This document shows positions 56,100-64,000 of a DNA stretch of 64,000 nt, piece after piece (position 1 is the first letter of the stretch; the number at the start of each line of letters is the position of its first letter). Both the position numbers and the translations under genes were made by a program. A model generated the notes under the pieces. That model was given only the letters and a program-made list of their open reading frames with translations. It did no database searches and was not told where the DNA came from. The stretch is from an uncultured Clostridia bacterium (GTDB lineage: Bacteria > Bacillota > Clostridia > Christensenellales > Borkfalkiaceae), in the NCBI GenBank assembly GCA_947625605.1, contig CANQOY010000002.1, positions 1 through 64,000 of the forward strand, in the 5' to 3' direction.

Positions 56100-58160
56100 A
56101 TGAAAAAGGTAACAGCTGCAATTTCCCTCGCGCTTGCGCTCTCCTTCGGAATGGGCGTTTTGGGCGCGTGCGGCGGCAACCCGGAGCAGCCCCACACCCC
56201 CGTATCCATCGAAGCGAGCAGCGTGCGCATCGTCGTGCACGGCTATGAGGGCGGCCCCACCGTGGACGGCGTCGTGCTCGGGCTCGGCGGGAACGTCTCG
56301 GGCGTCTCGAAGGACACCTTCACCGTCACGACGGGCAGAGACAGGCGCACCGTCACGGACGCATACGTCTCGAACGAAAAGGGCGAGCACACGGACGGGA
56401 GCTCTTCCTATGTCACCGTCACGATGAAGTACGAGGCTACCGCCTATAATTACGGCGGCTACAAGGGCGCGAACGTGCTCGGCAACCCGTTCACGTATAG
56501 CGGCATGAACACCTGGGCGCAGAGCATGCAGATCTCCGTAAAGGTCGCGGAAGGCAAGAGCTTCAAGGCGGGCGACAAGACGTATGAGGGAGGCGACTCG
56601 CTCTCCTACAACGCCAACATCGCACAGGACCGCATCGTCCCGCAGACGGCGAGCTGGACAAAGGACAGCGTGCACTACACGGAGGAAGAGAAGGACATCA
56701 CCTTGCAGCGCGCGAGCTGGACGCCCGAGGGCGCGGCGACGGACAGCGGCAAGAACCCGCTCGTCATCTGGCTGCATGGCGCGGGCGAGGGCGGCACGGA
56801 CATCGACATCGACCTGCTCGGCAATGAAGTGACCGCGCTCACGGATACGACCATCCAGAGCTATTTCAAACAGGACGGGCTCGCGGGCGCGTACGTGCTC
56901 GCGGTGCAGACCCCCACCATGTGGATGGATCGGGACGGCAACGGCAACTACAATCACACGGACGTCGGCGACGGTTCCCCGCAGGAGAGCTGGTACACCG
57001 AGGCGCTCTGGCAGGCGATCACGACGTATGTGGAGGGCAATGCCGACGTCGATACAAATCGCATCTATCTCGGCGGCTGCTCCAACGGCGGCTACATGAC
57101 GATGAACATGATGTTCCACTACGGCGAATACTTCGCGGCGTTCTACCCCACCTGCGAGGCGTATGTGAACGGCCGCATTTCGGACGAGATGATCGAACAG
57201 ATCAAGGACAACAAGATCTGGTTCGTCCTCTCCAATGACGACGGCACCGTCGCTCCCGACAACTTCGAGAAACCCACGTTCGACCGTCTCTTGAAGGCGG
57301 GCGCGAGCGACGTGCACATGACCCTCTTCGAGAGCGTTGTGGGCACCGACGCCCCCGGCGTCACCTACGACGGGCACTGGTCTTGGATCTATGTGTTCAA
57401 CGACGGCGTCAAGAAGGAATTCGACAACGAAAAGGTGACGGGCGTGGACTACCTCACCCCCGCGAACTGCACGAAGGACGCCAGCCTCTGGCAGTGGATG
57501 GCGGCGCAGAAGAAGAGCGGCGAAACGCCCACCCCTCCCCCCGCGATCGAAGGGACGGAGTACACGTTTGAGGCGGAAAAAGGCGTCATCACCAACGGCA
57601 AGACGACAGGGCAGACAAGCGAAGTGGAGCAGCCCGTCACCGTCGAAACGGGTACCGAATGGGGCGGCGACAAGGACACGGAAGGCCCCGAAGTGACCGC
57701 GCTCGGCTACTTCAACGGCGGCGCGACCGTCACCTTCACGATCACTTCGGATAAGGAATGCGACGCACTTCTCACCCTCCGCGCGGCCTCCACCGAGAAT
57801 GAATCGGACATGGGTTGGGGACCTTCTGGAATGACGCTGACACAGTTCACCGTGAAAGAAGCAGACCTCTCCAAGGGCGAACACGCGACGCTTGCCGTCA
57901 ACGGCACAAACGTCGCCCTCGCGGGCATCCTTCCCGGGCTCAACCTTACGGGGCTTACCCCCGATGACATGGGCTGGATCTACAGCGCGCCCCTCAAAAA
58001 CTTCGGCACGGGCACGGCGAACATCCACCTCGTTGCGGGCGAGAACACCATCGTTCTGACCGCGGCGAAGGGCTTCAACCTCGACAAGATCACCATCACC
58101 GCGGACGCGACCCTCACCTGGACGGAAACGGACAATTCGTCCCGTGTTCCGCAGGCGTAA
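56100..58160 (+). CDS. Lipoprotein esterase/peptidase (alpha/beta-hydrolase, CE1/PHB-depolymerase-like) with C-terminal CBM-like domain
   Basis: Lipobox LGACGG; PLVIWLHGAGEGG; YLGGCSNGGYMTMNM (GxSxG); candidate acid NDDGTVAPD and His YDGHWSW; C-terminal 'YTFEAEKGVI...LTWTETDNSSR'. Confidence 0.85.
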   Translation: MKKVTAAISLALALSFGMGVLGACGGNPEQPHTPVSIEASSVRIVVHGYEGGPTVDGVVLGLGGNVSGVSKDTFTVTTGRDRRTVTDAYVSNEKGEHTDGSSSYVTVTMKYEATAYNYGGYKGANVLGNPFTYSGMNTWAQSMQISVKVAEGKSFKAGDKTYEGGDSLSYNANIAQDRIVPQTASWTKDSVHYTEEEKDITLQRASWTPEGAATDSGKNPLVIWLHGAGEGGTDIDIDLLGNEVTALTDTTIQSYFKQDGLAGAYVLAVQTPTMWMDRDGNGNYNHTDVGDGSPQESWYTEALWQAITTYVEGNADVDTNRIYLGGCSNGGYMTMNMMFHYGEYFAAFYPTCEAYVNGRISDEMIEQIKDNKIWFVLSNDDGTVAPDNFEKPTFDRLLKAGASDVHMTLFESVVGTDAPGVTYDGHWSWIYVFNDGVKKEFDNEKVTGVDYLTPANCTKDASLWQWMAAQKKSGETPTPPPAIEGTEYTFEAEKGVITNGKTTGQTSEVEQPVTVETGTEWGGDKDTEGPEVTALGYFNGGATVTFTITSDKECDALLTLRAASTENESDMGWGPSGMTLTQFTVKEADLSKGEHATLAVNGTNVALAGILPGLNLTGLTPDDMGWIYSAPLKNFGTGTANIHLVAGENTIVLTAAKGFNLDKITITADATLTWTETDNSSRVPQA

Positions 58161-58267
58161 CTTTCGGCTATTTTGATAGCGGACGCTCCGCGCGGGGATG
58201 AGTCGTGATGGTAGTTCACGCGCGGACCGCCCTTATCAAAACAAATAAAAAAACCAAGGTAAGGAGA

Positions 58268-58987
58268 ATGAAAATGAAAATGTCCAAAAAGTTTTTGATC
58301 GCGGGAGCAGCGCTCTGCCTCGCATGCGGCATGACCGTCCTCGCAGCTTGCGGTGGCGGCGTCAGCGGTGAGAAGGTCACCTTCGAAGCAGAAAAGGCCC
58401 AGCTCTCGCAGAACGCGGACGGCGTTGCCGTCTATCAGAGCGCGACCGAATACAGCGCGACCGGCGAAGGCGATCTCGTCGAGCTCGTCGGCTACTTCAC
58501 CGCCGAAGGCGCGAACATCGTCTGGAAGATCAATGCAGACAAGGAATGCGACGCAGAGCTCACCCTCCGCGCGGCTTCCGCTTCCGCAGACGGCTCCGGA
58601 CTTTGGCAGGGCGGCCACGGATTCATCAAAGAGATGGATCTCGGTTCGGGCAAGTTCGTCAAGCTCGAAGTCAACGGCAAAGCGGCTTCCCTGAGCGGCA
58701 AGCTCCCCGGGCTTGAATTTACCCCTGCCGAAGATTTCTCCAACTTTGGGGATTTCTACGGTTCGTGCATGAACAACTACGGCACCGCGAAGGCGAAGAT
58801 CCACCTCGTCGCCGGTGAGAACACCATCACGCTCACGAGCCTCGGCTATGTCGAGACGCCCGAGGGTGAAGGCGCACAGCCCATCAGCTACGGCATCAAC
58901 GTAGACAACATCGTGATCCAGGCTCCCGCCACACTCACCTGGACGGAGACGGACAACAGCGGCCGTACGGCTCCTCAGTTCGGCTGA
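58268..58987 (+). CDS. Small lipoprotein consisting of a CBM-like beta-sandwich domain
   Basis: MKMKMSKKFLIAGAALCLACGMTVLAACGGG (lipobox); VTFEAEKAQLSQNADG...KIHLVAGENTITL...LTWTETDNSGR; paralogous to the esterase C-terminus. Confidence 0.83.
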   Translation: MKMKMSKKFLIAGAALCLACGMTVLAACGGGVSGEKVTFEAEKAQLSQNADGVAVYQSATEYSATGEGDLVELVGYFTAEGANIVWKINADKECDAELTLRAASASADGSGLWQGGHGFIKEMDLGSGKFVKLEVNGKAASLSGKLPGLEFTPAEDFSNFGDFYGSCMNNYGTAKAKIHLVAGENTITLTSLGYVETPEGEGAQPISYGINVDNIVIQAPATLTWTETDNSGRTAPQFG

Positions 58988-59079
58988 TCGGCTCTATCGC
59001 ACAACCCGGGCCTGCCGCACATCACGGCGGCGGGCTCTCTTTTTTGACGATCAAATTGGATTTTTAAGGAGAAAAAATT

Positions 59080-62000
59080 ATGGCAAGTGAAAAGAAACCC
59101 CGCAAGAAGCTGAGCGGAAAGGTGCTGACTTGTATCATCGCCCCCTTCCTCGTGATCCTCTGGGCGGTATCCATCGCGCTCCCCATCGTTTCCTATACCA
59201 TGTACGACGGCGTGTTCCGCACGATCTTCGGTGAAGCGGCCTCCTCCGCACATGGCACGGCGGACACCGACAGTGTGGATTCCACCTACTATAAGAGCGA
59301 CTTTACCGATATCAATGCGCTGGAAGCGGCCGAACAGAAGTACACCCGCGAGGGCGGCGCCGAAGGCTTCGTGCTCCTCACCAACACCGAAGGCAACAAG
59401 GGTCTCCCCCTTGCGGCCGCGAGCAAAGTCTCCCTCTTCTCCCAATCCTCCGTGGATCCCGTCGCGGGCGGCACGGGCTCGGGCGTGAGCACGATGTCCT
59501 CCGACCTCAAAACGGCCTTCACCGAACAGGGCTTCTCCGTCAACGAGGCGCTCTGGAACTTCTATAAGGGAACGGGCAGAAAGCGCGGCGGCGGCGCGAT
59601 CTCCTACGGCGGCGCGGAAAACTGGTCCATCAACGAGACCAAGATCGACGACATCCCCGCGGCTGCCAAGACGGAAGCGCAGGGCACCACGCCCATCTTC
59701 ATCTTCTCCCGCACGGGCGGCGAGGGCCGCGACCTCGGCAGATACATGGGCGACTGGACGAGCGTCGATGCGGACAAGACAAAGCACTATCTTGAACCCG
59801 ACTCCGTCGAACTCGGCGTCATCGACTACCTCAACCAGAACTTCGACAACGTCATCATCGTCGTCAACACCAACAATGCCTTCGAACTCGGCTGGGTGGA
59901 AGATTACGAGAACATCACGGCCGTCCTCTGGGCGCCCGGCGCGGGCGGCGACACCTGCCGTTCCATCGTAGACGTGCTCTCCGGCAGGATCACCCCTTCG
60001 GGCCGCCTCGTCGATACGTTCGCCTATGACGCGTTCTCCTCGCCCGCCATGCAGAACATGGGCGATATCGACCTCGTAAACGGCGGAAACGTCGTCGGCA
60101 ACGGCGTGTTCTACGACGAAGGCATCTATGTCGGCTACAAGTACTATGAGACCCGCTACTTCGACAAGCAGAGCGGCGCAGCCAAAGTGGGCGAGTACAA
60201 CTACGCCGAGACGGTGCAGTTCCCCTTCGGCTACGGCCTCTCCTACACCACCTTCGCGTGGAGCGAATTCAGCATGACCCAGCCCGACGCCAACGGCGAC
60301 ATCACCGTCTCCGTCAAGGTCGAGAACACGGGCGCCGTCTCCGGCAAGGAAGTCGTCGAGCTCTATCTGCAATCCCCCTACACGCAGTACGATAAGACGA
60401 ACTTCGTCGAAAAGTCCTCCGTCTCCCTCGTGGGATTCGGCAAGACGGCGACGCTCGCGGCAGGCGCAAGCGAGACCGTCGAGATCACCGTCAACGTGAA
60501 GGACTTCATCTCCTATGACGACGTGAACGCCAAGACGTATATCCTCGAAGCGGGCGACTACCTGCTCACCGCGGCCCGCAACGCTCACGAGGCGAACAAC
60601 AACTTCCTGCAATATGCAAATCAGGATACGGACGGCCTCTTCGGCGCGGGCGACAAGACCTTTGTTGACAAGTACACCTATACCTATGCCGAGAACGGCG
60701 GCGTCGATAAGACCACCTACTCCAAGTCGGCGGCGGGCGTGGACATCACCAACCAGTTCGACCACGCGCTCTGGGCAGGACATCAGAACATCACCGAACG
60801 CAGCAAGTATCTCACCCGTCAGGATTGGGAGGGCACCTTCCCCCAGACGCACGGCAACCAAGACGCCCAGAAGAAGTCGAGTTACAGCGAGAAGAACGGC
60901 TATGTCTGGCAGGTCGAAGTCGATCAGGCCACCGCAGACCAGCTCAAAAAGCAGGGCGCGGACGCTTCCCTCAACCCCATGACGGAAGAGGAAGCCGCCG
61001 CGAAAGCGGGCGAATTCGGCGTAGAGGGCGAACTCCAACTCATCGACGCCCGCGGCAAGGCGTTTGAGGACGTCGATTGGGACGCCTACATCAACCAGAT
61101 GACCACGACCGAGATCAGAAACATGATCCGTCAGGCAGGCTATAAGACCTACCGCGCGCAGAGCATCAACAAGCCCGAGGCCATCGACTACGACGGTCCC
61201 TCCGGCCTCAACGAGGGCGGCGTCACCCACTCCCCCTACTCCATCACCTATCCCTGCGCGGCGAACATCGCGGCGAGCTGGAACATCGAGAATTCCCGTC
61301 TCCACGGCTACTATGTCTCCGAGGACGCGCTCCATGCGAATGAGACGCACTTCGGCAGCCACCAGTACAAGGGGATCATCTCGGGCTGGTACGCACCCGC
61401 AATGAACATCCACCGCACCCCGTTCGCGGGCCGCAACTTCGAGTACTACTCCGAGGACGGCTTCATGTCCGGCGTGATGGCGCTCCAAGCCTCCCGCGAG
61501 ACCGCCAATAAGGGCGTCTACTCCTACATCAAGCACTTCGCCCTCAACGACCAAGAGGACCACAGAAGCAGCGTGGCGACCTTCTCCAACGAACAGGCCA
61601 TCCGCGAGATCTATCTCAAACCCTTCCAGACCTGTATCGAAGGCCGCGGCACGCAGAAGATCATGGTGCAGACCTACAATGAAGAGACGGGCGAGTACGT
61701 CAAGAGCGAGGCCGAGATCCCTGCGGTCATGGCCGTCATGACGGCGTTCAACCGCGTCGGCTGCACTTGGGCGGGCGGCAACTACCAGCTCATCACCAAG
61801 GTGCTCCGCGAGGAGTGGGCGTTCAACGGCTCCGTCATCACCGACTACGATAACGGCGGCTACATGGACACCGAGCAGTGCCTCCGTGCGGGCGGCGACC
61901 TCAAACTCACGAACTTTGCAACGAGCCAAGGGCCCAACATCAACAACAAGGCGACGCAGTACTTCGCACGTCAGGCGATGAAGCACGTCCTGTACACCAC

Positions 62001-62169
62001 CGTGAACTCCAACGCGATGAACGGCTATGTGCACGGCGTGGAGGTCTCCGCAACGCCGTTTGCGTACTATTGGCTCATCATCTTCGCAGTCTGGGCGATC
62101 ACGGCAGCGCTCACGGCATGGGGCGTCACGGCGATCGTGCTCCGCTTCCGCCGCCAGAAGAAAGGTTAA
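59080..62169 (+). CDS. GH3 beta-glucosidase-like protein, domain-permuted, TM helix at each end
   Basis: GH3 motifs APAMNIHRTPFAGRNFEYYSEDGFMSG, KHFALNDQEDHR, NGSVITDYDNGGYMDTEQCLRAGGD lie C-terminal to the sandwich/FnIII region (FGYGLSYTTFAWS...); N-terminal and C-terminal TM helices. Confidence 0.9.
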   Translation: MASEKKPRKKLSGKVLTCIIAPFLVILWAVSIALPIVSYTMYDGVFRTIFGEAASSAHGTADTDSVDSTYYKSDFTDINALEAAEQKYTREGGAEGFVLLTNTEGNKGLPLAAASKVSLFSQSSVDPVAGGTGSGVSTMSSDLKTAFTEQGFSVNEALWNFYKGTGRKRGGGAISYGGAENWSINETKIDDIPAAAKTEAQGTTPIFIFSRTGGEGRDLGRYMGDWTSVDADKTKHYLEPDSVELGVIDYLNQNFDNVIIVVNTNNAFELGWVEDYENITAVLWAPGAGGDTCRSIVDVLSGRITPSGRLVDTFAYDAFSSPAMQNMGDIDLVNGGNVVGNGVFYDEGIYVGYKYYETRYFDKQSGAAKVGEYNYAETVQFPFGYGLSYTTFAWSEFSMTQPDANGDITVSVKVENTGAVSGKEVVELYLQSPYTQYDKTNFVEKSSVSLVGFGKTATLAAGASETVEITVNVKDFISYDDVNAKTYILEAGDYLLTAARNAHEANNNFLQYANQDTDGLFGAGDKTFVDKYTYTYAENGGVDKTTYSKSAAGVDITNQFDHALWAGHQNITERSKYLTRQDWEGTFPQTHGNQDAQKKSSYSEKNGYVWQVEVDQATADQLKKQGADASLNPMTEEEAAAKAGEFGVEGELQLIDARGKAFEDVDWDAYINQMTTTEIRNMIRQAGYKTYRAQSINKPEAIDYDGPSGLNEGGVTHSPYSITYPCAANIAASWNIENSRLHGYYVSEDALHANETHFGSHQYKGIISGWYAPAMNIHRTPFAGRNFEYYSEDGFMSGVMALQASRETANKGVYSYIKHFALNDQEDHRSSVATFSNEQAIREIYLKPFQTCIEGRGTQKIMVQTYNEETGEYVKSEAEIPAVMAVMTAFNRVGCTWAGGNYQLITKVLREEWAFNGSVITDYDNGGYMDTEQCLRAGGDLKLTNFATSQGPNINNKATQYFARQAMKHVLYTTVNSNAMNGYVHGVEVSATPFAYYWLIIFAVWAITAALTAWGVTAIVLRFRRQKKG

Positions 62170-62213
62170 AGCTCACCCCGGAAAGACATTCATCTTTCCT
62201 CCTTCCTCATCCC

Positions 62214-62249
62214 GGAATACCTGCCCTTTCGCAGGTATTCCTTTTTTTT
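62214..62249 (+). terminator. Intrinsic terminator of the GH3 gene
   Basis: ggaatacctgc-cctttc-gcaggtattcc + tttttttt. Confidence 0.88.
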
Positions 62250-62260
62250 GCTCTGCGGGC

Positions 62261-62289
62261 TTGATTGTGCCAACGTTTTATGGTATCAT
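62261..62289 (+). promoter_or_regulatory. Promoter of tag, apparently leaderless
   Basis: TTGATT-N17-TATCAT with TGg; 6 nt to ATG 62296; no SD visible. Confidence 0.7.
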
Positions 62290-62295
62290 GCCTGT

Positions 62296-62868
62296 ATGGA
62301 TAAGAAACGGTGCAATTTCAGCTTCGGGGCAAGGGAGGCTCGTGTTTCCGAGAAGTCGCTGCTCTACCACGATACGCGGTGGTGCAAGCCCGAACATCGG
62401 GACGGAGAGCTCTTTGCCATGCTCGTGTTGGAGGGAATGCAGGCGGGCGTCAGCTGGAATCTGATCTTGAACAAAGAGGAGAACTTCCGCAGGGCGTTCG
62501 ACGGCTTCGACCCGAAAACCGTGGCGGCTTACGACGAGCGGAAGATTAGAGCGCTCATGCAGGACAAAGGCATCATCCGCAACCGCAGAAAGATCGAAGC
62601 GGCGATCGCGAATGCGCGTGCCTTCCTGCAAGTGCAGGAGGAGTTCGGGAGTTTCGACGCCTTCATCTGGAACTTTACGGACGGAAAGACAATCGACCAT
62701 CATTTAACGGACTTGAAGGACATGCCCGCCAAAGACGGGCTCTCGGAAAGGATCAGCGCGGAGCTCAAAAGGCGCGGGTTCCGGTTTGTGGGCCCCACCA
62801 TTGTGTACTCCTATTTGCAGGGGATCGGCGTCATCAACGACCATTGGGAATGCTGCGACTTCCGATAG
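62296..62868 (+). CDS. tag: DNA-3-methyladenine glycosylase I
   Basis: MDKKRCNFSFGAREARVSEKSLLYHDTRWCKPEHRDGELFAMLVLEGMQAGVSWNLILNKEENFRRAF...FRFVGPTIVYSYLQGIGVINDHWECC. Confidence 0.92.
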   Translation: MDKKRCNFSFGAREARVSEKSLLYHDTRWCKPEHRDGELFAMLVLEGMQAGVSWNLILNKEENFRRAFDGFDPKTVAAYDERKIRALMQDKGIIRNRRKIEAAIANARAFLQVQEEFGSFDAFIWNFTDGKTIDHHLTDLKDMPAKDGLSERISAELKRRGFRFVGPTIVYSYLQGIGVINDHWECCDFR

Positions 62869-62924
62869 ACGGCTTCGGCACAGTACATGTCCGAAAGTCT
62901 GCCCATAAAAATGTATTTTTTACA

Positions 62925-62958
62925 AAGCCCCCGAGCACATGCCAACGCTCGGGGGCTT
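62925..62958 (+). terminator. Hairpin between convergent tag and the YwaF-like gene
   Basis: 12-bp perfect stem aagcccccgagc...gctcgggggctt. Confidence 0.6.
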
Positions 62959-63016
62959 CAAAATAACAGAATAGATACGCGCTCGCGAAGAGCAAATGCG
63001 CCCGCGCAAGTGAGGT

Positions 63017-63865
63017 CTATTTGCGGCGTTCGGCGCGGCGCTTCATGAGAGCGCGGATCCAAAACGGCGACGAGACCACGGCGTAGGCGGGGATCAGGTA
63101 CACAAATGCGGGCACAATGAGCCACAGCACGGGAAAATGAAAGGGCGCTCCGCCATTGATATGGAAGGCGTCCGTCTTAAAGAAAACGGGCACGAGCGGA
63201 TCGAGCAGGCGAGACGCGATCGCAAAATCAGGCCGCACGCCGAACGCAAAGCCGAAGTTGCGGAATGCGGGGTCCAAAAGGTCGGAGAAGTCCGCATCCA
63301 CGAGCCCGATCCCTACGACGAACAGCTCGTTGAGGCAGATGAGCGCTTCATGCGCCAAAAACAGAAGCGGGATCGCCCAGAACTTTTTGAGCCGCGGGCG
63401 GTAGACGCCGACGATCGCAGCCGCCATGGGTACGGCAAAGAGGTTGATATGGCAAAAGTAGAACCGGATCGTCTCGAAGGCGAAGGGCGGGGCGCCGATC
63501 GCTGTGGGATAAAAGATCGCGGCGAGACCGCCGACCACGCCGATGAAGAATGTGTAATCGTGCAGGACGTTCTGTTTGCCGATCAAGTAGATGAACGGGA
63601 AAACGAGCGTCGAGACCGCGCAGATGTTTTCGGGCGTGATATGAACGGCGGACGCGGGGAGACCGTTTCGGTATGTCGGAAAGGCGAGCTTGAAAAAGTG
63701 CAGGGCGAGATTCAAAAACAGGATCGCGGCAAAAACGATGCGCGCCGTATTGCGCCGTCTCTTGTACAGGATCAAGGAGAGCACGACGAGGTACGCCGCC
63801 GCAATCGCGATATACAGGAAATAATATCCGTTTCCCAATCTGATAACGCCCATATTCTTTCTCAT
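63017..63865 (-). CDS. YwaF/TIGR02206-like integral membrane protein
   Basis: Multi-TM 282 aa; FFKLAFPTYRNGLPASAVHITPENICAVSTLVFPFIYLIGKQNVLHDYTFFIGVVGGLAAIFYP. Confidence 0.75.
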   Translation of the reverse strand: MRKNMGVIRLGNGYYFLYIAIAAAYLVVLSLILYKRRRNTARIVFAAILFLNLALHFFKLAFPTYRNGLPASAVHITPENICAVSTLVFPFIYLIGKQNVLHDYTFFIGVVGGLAAIFYPTAIGAPPFAFETIRFYFCHINLFAVPMAAAIVGVYRPRLKKFWAIPLLFLAHEALICLNELFVVGIGLVDADFSDLLDPAFRNFGFAFGVRPDFAIASRLLDPLVPVFFKTDAFHINGGAPFHFPVLWLIVPAFVYLIPAYAVVSSPFWIRALMKRRAERRK

Positions 63866-63888
63866 TTGCGTTTTTTGAGGTTTGAAGT

Positions 63889-63918
63889 CATCCGCCGCCG
63901 CAGCTGCGGCGGCGGATG
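63889..63918. repeat. 30-bp perfect palindrome
   Basis: catccgccgccgcag|ctgcggcggcggatg, 15-bp arms, no loop. Confidence 0.9.
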
Positions 63919-63960
63919 GAGAAAATCAAGCGGGGCACGGGCGGCCCGAGACGGGCCGCT

Positions 63961-64000
63961 TTAATCTTCTTTGCCGGGGATGACTGTCTCGGAGACCATT
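63961..64000 (-). CDS. 3' end of an upstream CDS entering from the right (partial)
   Basis: Reverse strand ends ...ATG GTC TCC GAG ACA GTC ATC CCC GGC AAA GAA GAT TAA (MVSETVIPGKED*). Too short to identify. Confidence 0.45.
   Translation of the reverse strand, partial: MVSETVIPGKED

Noticed and set aside
1-64000. CRISPR arrays, prophage or IS elements
   Set aside because: No regularly spaced short repeats, transposase, integrase or phage structural genes found on either strand.

Overview
64 kb of high-GC bacterial chromosome, most likely from a Clostridia-like Firmicute (inferred from FeoA/FeoB, rubrerythrin, DUF378, AgrC/LytTR and many InlB/MBG surface proteins). About 40 credible genes, no CRISPR array, phage or transposase seen. 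Housekeeping content: yfcE-like phosphodiesterase, XTP/dITP diphosphatase, adenine deaminase, CadA-type P-ATPase with ArsR regulator, FeoAB, two RluA-type pseudouridine synthases, a topo IIA pair (GyrB/ParE + GyrA/ParC), rubrerythrin, HelD-like helicase, RadC, PepV-like dipeptidase, IleS, Tag, RNase P RNA, tRNA-Glu(CTC) and a probable 6S RNA. Accessory content: several very large surface proteins, an ABC exporter overlapping a 1044-aa secreted protein gene, and a 2982-aa lipoprotein (InlB + MBG repeats) ending in a Hint (hedgehog/intein) domain plus an 82-aa tail. There is also a glycan locus (esterase-CBM lipoprotein, stand-alone CBM-like lipoprotein, permuted membrane-tethered GH3) next to an AgrC/LytTR two-component system. 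Most unusual observations: (1) the Hint-terminated giant lipoprotein; (2) a GH51-like protein that appears to have lost both catalytic glutamates; (3) three genes with the same leaderless promoter layout (-10, 6 nt, ATG); (4) a degenerate tRNA-Glu copy between a promoter and the intact tRNA-Glu; (5) an attenuator-like hairpin directly upstream of the feoA ATG. All calls were made by reading the sequence; no searches were run.
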